A stretch of DNA of 64,000 nucleotides from NCBI GenBank assembly GCA_012932865.1, contig SAXG01000080.1:122753-186752 (forward strand), given 5' to 3'. A program made the translations under genes and the position numbers. Below, in pieces: positions 46,254-56,532 of this stretch; the first letter of the stretch is position 1, and the number at the start of each line of letters is the position of its first letter. Source of the stretch: Amylostereum areolatum (taxonomy: Eukaryota; Basidiomycota; Agaricomycetes; Russulales; Stereaceae). Under the pieces are notes generated by a model. It had not been told where the DNA came from and searched no databases. It was given only the letters and a program-made list of their open reading frames with translations.

Positions 46254-47056
46254 TCAACCATCTGAAGGCTCAGTGTCGTGGATCAAGTCTTTCATCTGAC
46301 CATCGAACAGTATTTCCAGACTGTCAGAATCCCCAAAGCGGACATTGTACTCCAGAATGCCGTACTCCAACACTTCGCAGGAGACAACCTCAAAGGATCT
46401 TACCTGCCCTCTTTCCGAGTATACCAGTTTCCTGTTAAGAAGCGTGTCGGGTTTATAGGCGTCAGGAGGAGGCCTGGGTGCTTGAACCGCCGGGGCGCTA
46501 GTTTGTCGCGAACTATCCCAACCGCGGTAGCTGAAGTTCCGGTTTGAAAACGCGTTCTGACTCGAAGGAAAAGGGAAAGAACATACAGCTCGGTGGCCCG
46601 ATGTAGTATGTCCCGTTGGATTTCTGAAGGCTGGGGGGCAAGTGCATGCGTTCGCATCACCGACAGGGCAGCATTGGCGGCGTGCTGTACCAACGCGGGA
46701 CTGAGTACATACGCGAAGGATGGGATCAGCGACGCCAGACATACACAGGATAAGCATGCCACTCAACTCTTCGATGTTCGTCAGAGCGCTCTTCACGAAC
46801 TCCATGTACGACTTTGAATATTCAGCTGGCAACCCGCGCGTCAAATCACCAGTACGATTGTAGGTTCATCAGTGACTAGATGGAGCTGTCGAAGCCGCGC
46901 AATTAGTGCGGCATCTAGCTCAGAAGGGCTCTCGCTTGCTGAGTCGAAAGCGCCAGAGAGCGCGACGTGGCATTTGAATATGTCCTGAGCGATGGATTCG
47001 ACATCTACTTTGAGAGGGGATGATGCGTGGGCAGCTTCGGTTAGCTTTGTAGACAT
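46254..47056 (-). CDS. Uncharacterised protein
   Basis: Exon 1 from ATG at 47056 (MSTKLTEAAHASSPLKVDVE...LDAALIARLRQLHL) can be spliced with a GTCACT...TTCAAAG intron to SYMEFVKSALTNIEELSGML in the second frame. The remainder is open to a stop at 46254 and ends with a basic/aromatic then acidic segment (LLNRKLVYSERGQVRSFEVV, YNVRFGDSDSLEILFDGQMK). The N-terminal helices and C-terminal beta-rich segment look like genuine protein; the Cys-rich middle (CPVGDANACTCPPAF) may instead be intron. No family recognised. Confidence 0.45.
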
Positions 47057-47521
47057 ACTTTGGACTCTTTGGAGAATTGGAGGGGGGGAAAGCCGCTGGC
47101 AGTGAATACGAGTAATTAGTATCAGTAAGGTGTCTCCTCTGACAGAAAGTCACGAGGCACGTTTGGAAGGTTCTAACTCTTCGCCTCACCTCCTTCCGCC
47201 AAAATTGGTCCCCTATAAGTACTTCGTATGTATGTACTTAGATACACAGTTGATAGAATGGGGCGAGTTCTTCCTGAAGTACATATGGCAGCGTTGGAGG
47301 TGCTCCTACCCGTTTCCAGCCCGGAAAATGATTCAATGGACCCCACGACGGCTCTGTTCGCTAAGGGATGGATGGAAGACGAAGATATATATGATAACAG
47401 CAGGGCAAGCAGAAACAGGGACCCAAGAAAAGGAAAGTCGGCGGACTGCAAGATACCGAGTTGGACATATATACAGTAAGGTAGGCCATCCGTATCATTA
47501 TCCCGCGATATCATTCGACAT

Positions 47522-48416
47522 TCAGTCCCAAATCTCACTCAGCCCCGTCACCTCCCGCCCCACCGCCGTGGCCACCGCGACATCCCGATTATCGCCCGAG
47601 CGTGGGTCGGGCCCGCGCGGGAGGACGAGGCCCATGCGCGTGGCGGATTTTTCGTAGTAAATCTTGTCCGGGAGGGGCTTTCCCATCCTAGCAATGATGT
47701 ACGCCATTCACCGGTCAGCACCAAACAAGAAAGAGAAATAAGGCGGAGAGGGGAAGTGAATTGAGGGGACGGACCGGCAGAAATCGCATGTGCAGGGGTC
47801 TTTGCCTGGAGAGAACGGAAATGGGTGCCAGGATGAGTTTACGCGAGCGAAGAGCACTGGAGCAGAGAGGAAAGGTAGAATGCACCCGTTCCGTGATGGT
47901 CGCACCCCCACGGCGCGTTCCCCCCAGTCCCACAGCATGTCCATCGAAATCCACGCGGCCAGTACTCGTAGTACCGCCCCTCGTCCCCTCCAAAGTCCTC
48001 CTCAAACTCCCTCCGCCCTTCCGCAGCGAGCGGACTCGGGATGCGGCCCAAGCCCGTGCCCTCCGCGGGGCAGTCCCATGTGATGAGCTCGAGTACGCCA
48101 GCATGCACCGACCCGTCCTGTCCGACACGGTGCTTGGCGTACCACGGGGACGAGGGCAACGAGGAGGAGGCAGTCTGAGAGGATGAGGATGAGGGTTGAG
48201 TGCGCTGAGCACACAAGGATTTGCAGCGCTGTTTGTGAGCGGGCCAGTGGGTCTTCTGGCAAGATTTTCCTGGGAGGTGGTAAGGGCGGGGGGAACTAGG
48301 AGATCCGGCCAACTCGAAGGGCGCTTACCGCAGTAGTAAACGACGTGGCAAGCAGCGCAGGCGCTGAGACTTCCGGAGGATTTTGGCTTTGAGCAGGCGG
48401 CACAGGAGATGTCCAT
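47522..48416 (-). CDS. MYND-type zinc-finger protein
   Basis: Start ATG at 48416 (MDISCAACSKPKSSGSLSAC). The MYND finger is CAAC...CAACHVVYYC, intron, GKSCQKTHWPAHKQRC: eight metal ligands in the CxxC...CxxC...CxxxC...HxxxC spacing. A Ser-rich linker precedes WYAKHRVGQDGSVHAGVLEL and a second Cys/His cluster, GFRWTCCGTGG, WGCDHHGTG, intron, KDPCTCDFCR, intron, MGKPLPDKIYYEKSATRMGL, ending GLSEIWD. MYND fingers mediate protein-protein contacts. The C-terminal CCG/GCDHH/CTCDFC cluster probably binds zinc too and recurs in mushroom MYND proteins. Upstream lies a T16 run at 48509. A broken duplicate is at 50,860-51,046. Confidence 0.85.
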
Positions 48417-49361
48417 GGGGATGTTTGGCGTGTGGAAGCCTGACAGTACTTGAGAGGACGAGTCGATTGAAGCGCGGACGGTGGCACAACACGTGCACAT
48501 GACCGTGTCTTTTTTTTTTTTTTTGAATACATTTATATCCCGCGTCAAGTACCTAAGACTAAATGCGGCTCCCCGAAGGGTACAGGTGAACGGAAAGTAT
48601 GGTAGAACAGAGTCGGACAGAAGGATGGAAGGGTCGTTGAAAGGAAGGGATGCGTCGAACTCGAGTGGCAAGAGACGGCGCGTTGGGAGAACCGCACGCG
48701 GGGGCCGCGCGGTGAAGGGGGGCAAAGCCCCATGAAGAACCGGACCCCATACCAGCGGGCGTCGATGACAGCTGCAGGCACACTGCCGCCTCGCAGCGCT
48801 GGCGCATAGAGGAGAGGGAGCCAGACATTGCTGGGCCTCAAGAACTCAGCGGGGGAAACCGGGGTGGGTAGGAGGGGTGGGCCGTCGTCCACGTCGACGG
48901 CCTCGGTTCTGCGGGTACCAACGACGTTCCGCATACGTCGCTGGCTTGCGGCGGAGGGCTGCCGACTTTGACGAGCCTGGCAAGTCAGGTTCTCGCCTCC
49001 CCAGGCCTCCCACGCACCCACTTGGGGTCCCCAATCCCAAGTGATGGTGGTGGTTAGAGGTCAAGAGAGCCCTGGCACATGACCGTGTCACCGCGCCTTG
49101 ACGAGTCAGGCGCACTCAGGCGATCTCCCGTTGCACCTGCAGAACCTCATTTCTCTCGGCACCATCAGGATATGCGTTCTCAAACTAAAGCACGTACGGC
49201 GCGACGATGGCGATGTTCTACGCGCTGACGATGTGCAATTCTTAGAAGCGGAGTACCAAACTGCTTGCCGAGGTGATGACTTGGACGGCCCTTGCGACTG
49301 TGCCGACTCCGCTCCACGCCGACACACCCTCGCCAATTCCCTCGCCGTGGTGCTGTCGATA
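48417..49361. other. Intergenic between divergent MYND gene and small gene
   Basis: Shared promoter region. The phrase cacatgaccgtgtc recurs at ~48,495 and ~49,076, and cacatgaccgcgtc at ~51,128, marking the duplication described for this area. No other gene seen. Confidence 0.4.
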
Positions 49362-50145
49362 ATGTCCTTGACGTCTCCCCCAAATACAGCTTCGGAACCC
49401 AACATGGATCAGTATATGCTCGAATACGAGCTCGACGCCGACGGCGAACGTATTCCAGAGCTCACGCAGCGTGCGAAGGATGCTCAAAGAGCAGTACGTG
49501 TTTCCCTCCGTCATCCTCGCCGCAGTTTCTAATATGGCACAGAAATGGCAGAGACTTATGGATAACCGACTCCCGATGTCTATCCTACCCGCAGCCGCCA
49601 TCGCCCAGAACGGGAGCAGGCCCCCTCTGCTCTTCTACGGCTTTCCATTCAAGTACCAATTCATGGTCAACTATGCTAAACGCCACAAGCTCGAAATGAA
49701 GCTCGCGGAAGAGGATCGCATCAGGAGCGGGACGGACGCACTAAGATTCGCTGAGCTCAAAGACGAAGACATTACGGGGATGGAGGAAGTAATCGCTGTT
49801 TCGCTCGTCGTTCGCCACCTCGGGCATGCCTGTGGGGGCATCACGCTGGATGTCGGGTCATCGCTTACATTCGAGTGGGACGGTATCCTTGCGCTCTGGT
49901 CGAACTATAACATGCATGAGCGTTATAGATGGATACAATTGGCAGGGCGTACGCTCGAGGATGTCATCGCGATCATGAATGAGGCCATGAATGAGGATGG
50001 CCAAACGACCGAGATCAGATGGTGGTGGGATTTTGACAACAATGTGGTACGTGCTCTTGAACTCACATCCCTGAACGTTGAACCGTAACGGCAGTTCGCT
50101 AACCTTCCCTTTTTTCACTAGGACTTGTTCCATACCCCAGACTGA
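49362..50145 (+). CDS. Uncharacterised ~220-aa protein, duplicated locally
   Basis: Start ATG at 49362 (MSLTSPPNTASEPNMDQYML), supported by a diverged minus-strand copy at 50732 starting MSDSKPDMDKCMHE. Exon 1 ends ELTQRAKDAQRA with donor GTACGT. Exon 2 encodes ISNMAQKWQRLMDNRLPMSI, LLFYGFPFKYQFMVNYAKRH, VVRHLGHACGGITLDVG, LAGRTLEDVIAIMNEAMNED and TEIRWWWDFDNNV. A short last exon DLFHTPD ends at 50145. Acidic, alpha/beta-looking, no recognised domain. Similar tails occur in fungal MYND-associated proteins as far as I recall, which would fit the neighbourhood, but this is uncertain. Confidence 0.65.
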
Positions 50146-50182
50146 GTGTTGAAGCGCTGAGTACTGAGTGCTGAGTGCTGAC
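50142..50182. repeat. Short tandem repeat (ctgagtg)n
   Basis: About five imperfect 7-8-bp units (ctgagtgttg, ctgagta, ctgagtg, ctgagtg) starting at the stop of the preceding gene. Confidence 0.6.
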
Positions 50183-50445
50183 CTTTCGTGCCTTTCCAGT
50201 AACTCCCTCGCTTTCGACGGCTTTCTATCTCGCATTTTTTGCAAGTTTTTATGTTTCCTATCGCACAATGTAACTCGTTCTCAATGTTTTTGCTATAACG
50301 TGTGGCCACTAGGGTTTCCCTCTCTTGCCCACACAATAATCACGCCCCTCCGAAGTCTTCTGAAGCTGGTTGACGACCGGTATCTCGTACCGCACACGCA
50401 AGCTTCCTATTTAATGGACCTTCCGTCGATCGGTGGTGAACCTTT

Positions 50446-50732
50446 TCAGTCGTAAAACACTACTAGGAATACAGTTTGATTTGCGATACGATAGCGATGG
50501 TCGCTTGGGAGAAGAAGTATAGGCGGCCTGTTACCCAGGAGTCTTTGCCATTTCTGGGACAAAAACAGAAAGTGCGCCGATGACGAAAGAGGGATACACG
50601 CACTACGGTTTCGGCGTCCTTGGCACGCTGTGCGCGGTGTTTCCACTGGAAGTCATCTGGAATGCGCCTGCCGTTCGCGTCGAGCTCGCACTCGTGCATA
50701 CACTTGTCCATGTCGGGCTTCGAATCCGACAT
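50446..50732 (-). pseudogene. Truncated inverted copy of the gene at 49362
   Basis: From ATG at 50732: MDKCMHECELDANGRRIPDD...HRAQRAKDAET, matching MDQYMLEYELDADGERIPEL...TQRAKDAQRA of the plus-strand gene. After a homologous intron it reads QKWQRLLGNRPPILLLPS (compare QKWQRLMDNRLPMSILPA) and then degenerates, stopping near 50446. More than 130 residues of the parent are missing. Confidence 0.7.
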
Positions 50733-50859
50733 CGTTGATCCTGGAAGAACACGCGAGGACCTCCAGCGAAACAGGAACATAAGTTCGAGATAGCCGATGC
50801 GCTGACGTATCAAGTAGCCAGCGTCATGTCCGGTGGTCGCCTTCGCAAAGAGCTGCAAC

Positions 50860-51046
50860 GCTAATTTTGAGCGGGATGGTGGGCCTTTTGGCATGGATTT
50901 CCTCTGGAAGGTGGTGAGGAGACAGGGATGAGAAAATTCGAAGGGCGCGTACCGCAGTAGTAGACGACAGCCTGAGGGCAGAAATCATTGGCACTGAGAT
51001 TTCCAACGGGCTCTGACCTTGAGCAGGTGGCACAGGAGATGTACAT
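50860..51046 (-). pseudogene. Broken duplicate of the MYND-finger gene
   Basis: From ATG at 51046: MYISCATCSRSEPVGNLSAN...VVYYC, a homologous intron, then GNPCQKAHHPAQN followed by TAG. The intact paralogue reads GKSCQKTHWPAHKQRC, so its CAG (Gln) codon corresponds to TAG here. The DNA beyond still matches (cgttgcagctctttg versus cgctgcaaatccttg). The rest of the protein is absent. Confidence 0.75.
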
Positions 51047-51183
51047 GGGGATGTCGCCGTGTTGGGTGTGTGGAAGGAGGAGGAGGAGACGACGGCCGGG
51101 AAGCGCATTGCCGAAACCCGAGCGCGTGCACATGACCGCGTCCGAGCCAGCTTCCGTCGGCCCCCTGTAAGTAAAATTGTACT

Positions 51184-51656
51184 TCATTGAAGTTCTCGCT
51201 GCCACCCACCCATCCGCCGACAGTACTTCCTCTCATCGTCAGTCCACACCTGAAAACAACTAAGGTGATCTGCACGGGGAACGTTGTACGACGTATATAC
51301 TCGTGTTATATCTTGCAGCCCGTGCACATCCACGCCCCGTGTCTTCAAGTTGAGGTTGTCTAGTTCACCGCCACGAGCGCGCATGTGCGGTCGGCGCATG
51401 TCGTCGCGCTCCAGGGCGGCAAAGGTGAGCTGTCGCGGGTCATGGTTGGTCGATCGGGGTCAGAAATGGTGGTAGAGAATGAAGGGAGACGTACGCGTTT
51501 CTGGGAACTGGTGGCGAACCAAACGAGTTGAGGGCCAATGTTCCTCTTGGAGAGACGTCGAAGAGCGTTTGAAACTTTGGGTTGAATGCCTGTCTTCGGG
51601 AATCGAGGGATGGAACTCCTCAGAGGTTGGGTGACTGTGGGCCGTATGCACAACAT
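51184..51656 (-). CDS. Uncharacterised small basic protein
   Basis: Frame from ATG at 51656 (MLCIRPTVTQPLRSSIPRFP...NALRRLSKRNIGPQLVWFAT), a consensus intron (GTACGT...CGACAG), then LTFAALERDDMRRPHMRARG, LNLKTRGVDVHGLQDITRVY and ERKYCRRMGGWQRELQ, stop at 51184. The basic, Ser-poor N-terminus could be a mitochondrial presequence. No family recognised; an additional upstream exon is possible. Confidence 0.4.
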
Positions 51657-52126
51657 TCAGCCTCCAAATCCGCGTGGATGGATGGAAGGCGAGGTAAGCG
51701 CGGGGTACGGAGATGGCACTGCGTGGTCCCTGCCGACGAAGGTCAAGGTTACGCCGAATCGTGGTCCTGTCTATCAGCAAGAACACAAAAGAAACAAGAG
51801 TGGGGAATAGGTTATGAGGGAGGATAGTACGCCTTTCACGGGTACACGGCCACGCGCTCGGGGGCTAGAACGCAGAATAATTCGGTGAGCGTATGGTATA
51901 CAGGAGCACGAGAGCGGGAAAAGGGAAACAATCAACATAGTAAATACTACGACGGCGGAGCGTCGGGTAGTACACGAGGGACGAGACAACGGGAAGGTGC
52001 ATCTAACATCATGCCAAGTAGTAAATTAGGAGCGAGAAAGCAAGACACAAAAGGGGAGAGTAACAACACACGCAAGGTCCAGATACTACAAGCCAAAGAG
52101 CCCGCCACGGAGGGTGCGGAGGCGGC
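51657..52126. other. Intergenic
   Basis: Downstream region of the SH3 gene and upstream of the small minus-strand gene. Nothing recognised. Confidence 0.35.
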
Positions 52127-53911
52127 CTAGCGGACCTCCTCACCGACGCCCGCGTCGGGTCCTTCGTCGGCGTTGATGAGCTCGAGGTAGCCTTCGGGGA
52201 CGAGCGCGTGCTCGCCGTTCTCCCGAAGCGCGACCGCCCAACCGACGCCGCCGCCCCTGCCGATGACGTGCACCACCTGGTCCTCCTCGAGCGCCATCTC
52301 CGCCGTCCCCTCCGGCTCGAACGCGTACAACGCGCGGTACATCCCCGGTGGCAGCTCACCCGCCTCGCCCTCCCCGTCGCCCTCGCCCTCGTCCGAGAGC
52401 TCGTCCGCGTCGTTGTGCGCGCCCCACGAGTCGTACGGGTTGTCGGCCTCGTTATCCGGGTCGAAGTTGCGCGCGAAGTCCGTCGCGCTCGGCCCGCCGT
52501 CGTCGCTGTCCGTCGCCCCAGCGTTGGGCCCGGACACGCTGCCGCGATTGAACCAGCTGAGGCGGCCGAGGCCCCAGGAGAGGCCCCAGCCGTGCCCGGC
52601 GTCCTCGTCGTCCTCGCCGTTGGCGGAGGAGCCGACGGAAGACTGCGACCAGGTGGAGATCGGGCGCTGGAGACGGCGCGTTGGGCGCGGGGTGTCGGGG
52701 CCGGTGCTGGTGTGCCGCGGATCGGAGGCGGCGAAAGCAAAGTCGCGGATCTTGATGAGGATGGACTTGCGTTTGGGCGGGGCGGTGGCGGGCACGTTTT
52801 CTTTTTCTTGGGGAACGCGCGAGGCGCGGCGGGAGGATGAGGATTGGAGGGTGGCAGAGGACGGTCTTGAACGAATGAGGGCGGCCGAGGTTCTTCGGGA
52901 TTGGGCGGGCGATGGGGGTGCGGGGCGGGAGGAGGTGAGGGAGTTGCGGCTGGGGGTTGACGGTGGCAGGGTGAAGACGGAGGGCGGGCGGGAGTCATTC
53001 GTCGGCGTCGTGGGAGATTCCTCGGTTTGGGTTTCAAGTTGGGGTTGGGGTTGTGGGGGAAAATGTGAAGGGGATGAGGAGGCGAAGGCGGACGTGGTTG
53101 GTTTGGGAGTTATCGGAGGCGAAGGGGCGTTGAGGTCGGCGGGGATGGTGATCATGCCGTTCGACTTCAGCCCGAGGTCGCTCTCCACGATGGGCGGGGC
53201 GACGCTCGCGGCGGGGACGTTGGCGGTTTGCTGACCGTTGACGACGGCGCTACCGTTGAGCTTGCTCTGGGGAGCCTCGCTCGCGCCTGCGCTCGCCTTG
53301 CGGGGCGGCTGCGTGGCAGAATTGGACTTTGGGTCGGACTTGGCGTTCATGGTCTCGCTTCGTTTCTTCGGCACGGGCGTTTTTATCGCAAATTCGTGGG
53401 CACCGGGGATCGGAGGCGGCAAGAAGGAGGATCCTGGGCTGGGGAACGGGGAGGAGCTCGCGCGGCGGCTGGGAGCGACGACGACGGGGCTTTCGGGTTG
53501 GTTGGCCCGAGGAGAGGCGGGGGTGACGGAGTACGCTGCGAAGGGTGTGAGCACGCTGCTCGCCGTCAGCGTCGGCGTCGGGGACGACGTACCTTTGAAG
53601 TTGGATGAGCGGGACGTCGAGGACGGGGACGAGGGGAGAGTTGGCAATGGCGATATGATGGCAGCGATGTCTAGAACAAAAAAGGGTCGGCCTGATTAGC
53701 ACGTCTGAAACCGATCGGCCGTCGGGAGAGCGAGCAGGGACTTGCCTTGGGGGTCGTGGGCGAGGACTTGGGGCATGTCCTGGCCGTAGAGCACAATGGG
53801 GAGCGAGAAAAGACGGTGCGCGCTCGTTGTTCGCCGACGCTCTCGACGTCGTGGCTCGCAGCGCCGCCCTGCCGCGCCGTTGCCCATGACAACGGGAAAC
53901 ACGTGATCCAT
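52127..53911 (-). CDS. SH3-domain adaptor protein (Nbp2-like)
   Basis: Start ATG at 53911 (MDHVFPVVMGNGAAGRRCEP). Exon 1 ends VLAHDPQ and joins exon 2 (DIAAIISPLPTLPSSPSSTS) across a 75-bp intron (53671-53745) whose donor is GC (AAG|GCAAGT) and acceptor CTAG. Only this junction keeps the long frame. The middle is ~370 residues of Ser/Thr/Pro-rich disorder with KRKSILIKIRDFAFAASD. An acidic DNEADNPYDSWGAHNDADEL precedes a C-terminal SH3 domain: MYRALYAFEPEGTAEMALEE, DQVVHVIGRGGGVGWAVAL and EHALVPEGYLELI contain the ALYAFEP, GWAVA and PEGYLELI hallmarks. Yeast Nbp2 is an SH3 adaptor that brings the phosphatase Ptc1 to MAP-kinase pathways. The similarity here is in the SH3 type, so orthology is tentative. 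Confidence 0.85.
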
Positions 53912-56532
53912 TTAATTTTGACAGCCCCTTATAAATCCGGCGCCTGCACGGTTAAACATAATATTACCACCTGTCCTCCTGAGGTTCTTCAAGTTCTGCC
54001 CAACGTTGCGAGCAGAAAAGCGTATGTGCATACAAGGTAGAACAATGACTTCGATCCGCACGTCGTACAATGCGCGCGGTACTTATGCTGCGCGACATAA
54101 AACACCCGCGCTGACACGACATTTCTCGTCCTACTTACCAGCTCACTTTGGTACTCTTCTTTCTTTAGGAGTCTCGGGAATCATCCTCGCACTGCACGAC
54201 TTCCACAGACGTCGACGACATCCACGACGCACCCCCAAAGCGAGGACACATCACTCGTTAACAGTAGGGATGGACACTTATCATCTTGATAAACAGATGC
54301 TGGTGAGCTTACGGGTCGACCCTACGCCTCCCTACGCTCAGGTTCAGGAATATACAGGATCCGCGTGTTCACAAAGGGAAGAAGGTTATGAGTGCCGATC
54401 CGAAGGCCGGCGGCAAGCCCTCGAAGTCCCCTTGACGTCCTGGACGAGGTACGCGTAACGCGTACGAGCATTGTGGCGAGCCGTACTTATTTACCTCGTT
54501 CATGCCAGTTTTTTTCCCCGTCTCGGCCCTTCAGATCTTCAGATCTCGCTTCCCTCCCCCCAACCGAAAGGACTCGTCTTCCAGGCAGGTGCGGAAGGAC
54601 GCGCCTTGCCAGTGCCTCTCACCGGCTTGCTATTTTTCCATCTGAGGACGATGGCCTTCTCACGTCGACGCGGGCCATCCTGGATAAGCCTCTCGTCTGT
54701 TAGGTGTGTCTGTCGCTCGCCCGACATCTCAGTTGCGTGCACGCTGACTGGAGGACTCGGTGTGGGTAGCTATGCCTGAAGCCGAAGAGCAGGTTCCAGC
54801 TTTCGTTGCGTCTTTTTTCCGGCGGAACTGGACATGGACCACGGGGATACGTCTTTCATTTTCAGGACTTGTGAGTGTGCGTATGGTGTTCTGGGGGACG
54901 ACCGCCGTTCAATCGGGACACGACGGCCCCGCGCACTTGCACTTGCGTAAGGGTTGTCCACGGAGGTCATGCATCCGCAGCACTCCAAGGTCGCAGGTCG
55001 AAGGACGTACTATTAAATTATCCGGGATCCCGTCCTCTTTGTCGTCCGGGTGCTCCTTGCGAACACCATACTTCCCTCAACTAACGCACGAGTTCAATTG
55101 TCCTCTACAGCCTTGGAGTTTCGAAAGCAGTCGAAGGCGTCTACTGACATGACTTCCAATGCCGTTGCTCGCTGGGGCTGTTGATATCTACTCAGAGTAA
55201 ATCTCAGACTTTGTCCGGTTTGCCAGGTGCCTGACAATGTAACCCGTGGTGATGCATTCAATGAAGCCTTGGGGTCTTTCTGGACTTATATTTCCCTTGC
55301 GATGTGGAACTAGATTAAAAGCATACGATCTATGCAACCCAATGCCATTTCCTGATGGCTCACAATTCCGACAAAGTTGAAGGGGAGGCTGGAGAGCCTG
55401 CTGGAAACTCGTCAGATCTGAAGATCTGACGAGCCGGAGATTAGATTAGATTTGTCTTATCTAAAGAAATTCTCAGATCACTCCCACTGCCACATCGTGG
55501 GGTTAACGGGGGTCTGGGAAGGGTGAGATCAGGCCTTCCCAACAATGATCAGATAAGACATAAGTAGCAAGTATAACATTCTGCTACACACCCTGATCAG
55601 GACTTGAACGGGCTAGCTAACGGTGGTATATGTCGGAACCCCTCACAGCCATCTACACGTGGGCATGTCGAGCGGGCAGCCACCAACGGTGCGTCGCTGT
55701 CTCCTCTATCAGGCTAGCTAGATCCGCCAACCATTGACTTACTCTGGCGTACAGAAATGTACGCAATATCTGTGCGTGCATGGCTCACCGTCAATCTCGG
55801 TCGTGCATGGCTCACCGTCAATCTAGCGATCTAATGGAGGGACGGTGGGGGTGGCCGTCAAAATGCCTTCCTGCGATCTGTGTGCACCGTGCTGCATAGA
55901 GCTGTAGTAGCGACGAGGAGGATCTGGAAGACGCACCTGCACGGAACGCCATCCGGGGACTTATGTTAGATCATAGGAGGCGGGGCGATGTGTGTGTGCA
56001 TGTATTATCAGAGGATATGTTGGTGTTCTTGTCAATCACGATGGTATGGTATGGGTGGGAGATATCTGATGGACATAAGTCGAACATCGGGTGTCAGGAT
56101 GATCAATATGTGCCGAGGTAGCACGGTAGCAGGCGTAGATCATGTAGCGCGCAATTTTGTGAGTGAGAAAAGGAAAGGAATTATGCAGTGACTTGTTGAT
56201 GTTCGCCAGGGCATGGGTTTCTGAGCAGTGTGCCGGTGACCGGTGACCAGTGGCCATCTTGCCAGCAAATGTACTCAGAAGATTTCAGGGATGTCCGTTC
56301 CGTGATTGCAAATAAACATCGGACATGCAAAAGAAAAGGACACCGTATAGCATTTCACGATCAGCACCCGGTATGAGCAATTGAACGGCAATATACATAT
56401 ATGAATCAACCGCCGCAGGACGAAAAAAGGTCAGAATGGGAACCGGGCATCCCATGGTTCAGTGCGAGCCAGAAGGAGATGCTGCGGGAGACAGGCTTCC
56501 CGGGTTCGCCAACTCTCGAAGTGCCTCAGCAG
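53912..56532. other. Gene-poor 2.6-kb region with hairpins and a direct repeat
   Basis: No convincing gene, although plus-strand frames at 54006-54458 and 54760-55152 are open. Structures seen: a near-perfect palindrome ctcgtcagatct-ga-agatctgacgag at 55408-55433; an inverted pair tgtcttatct/agataagaca at 55453-55560; a hairpin gcgtaca-gaaa-tgtacgc at 55747-55764; and a 23-bp direct repeat cgtgcatggctcaccgtcaa... at 55775 and 55802. Confidence 0.5.

Noticed and set aside
54006..55152. Plus-strand frames suggesting a gene
   Set aside because: No family resemblance, basic low-complexity composition and no coherent splice pattern.
55580..55660. tRNA-like stretch (minus-strand cgttcaagtcctg resembling a T-loop)
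   Set aside because: The supposed T-stem bases do not pair and no acceptor stem or anticodon arm could be drawn.
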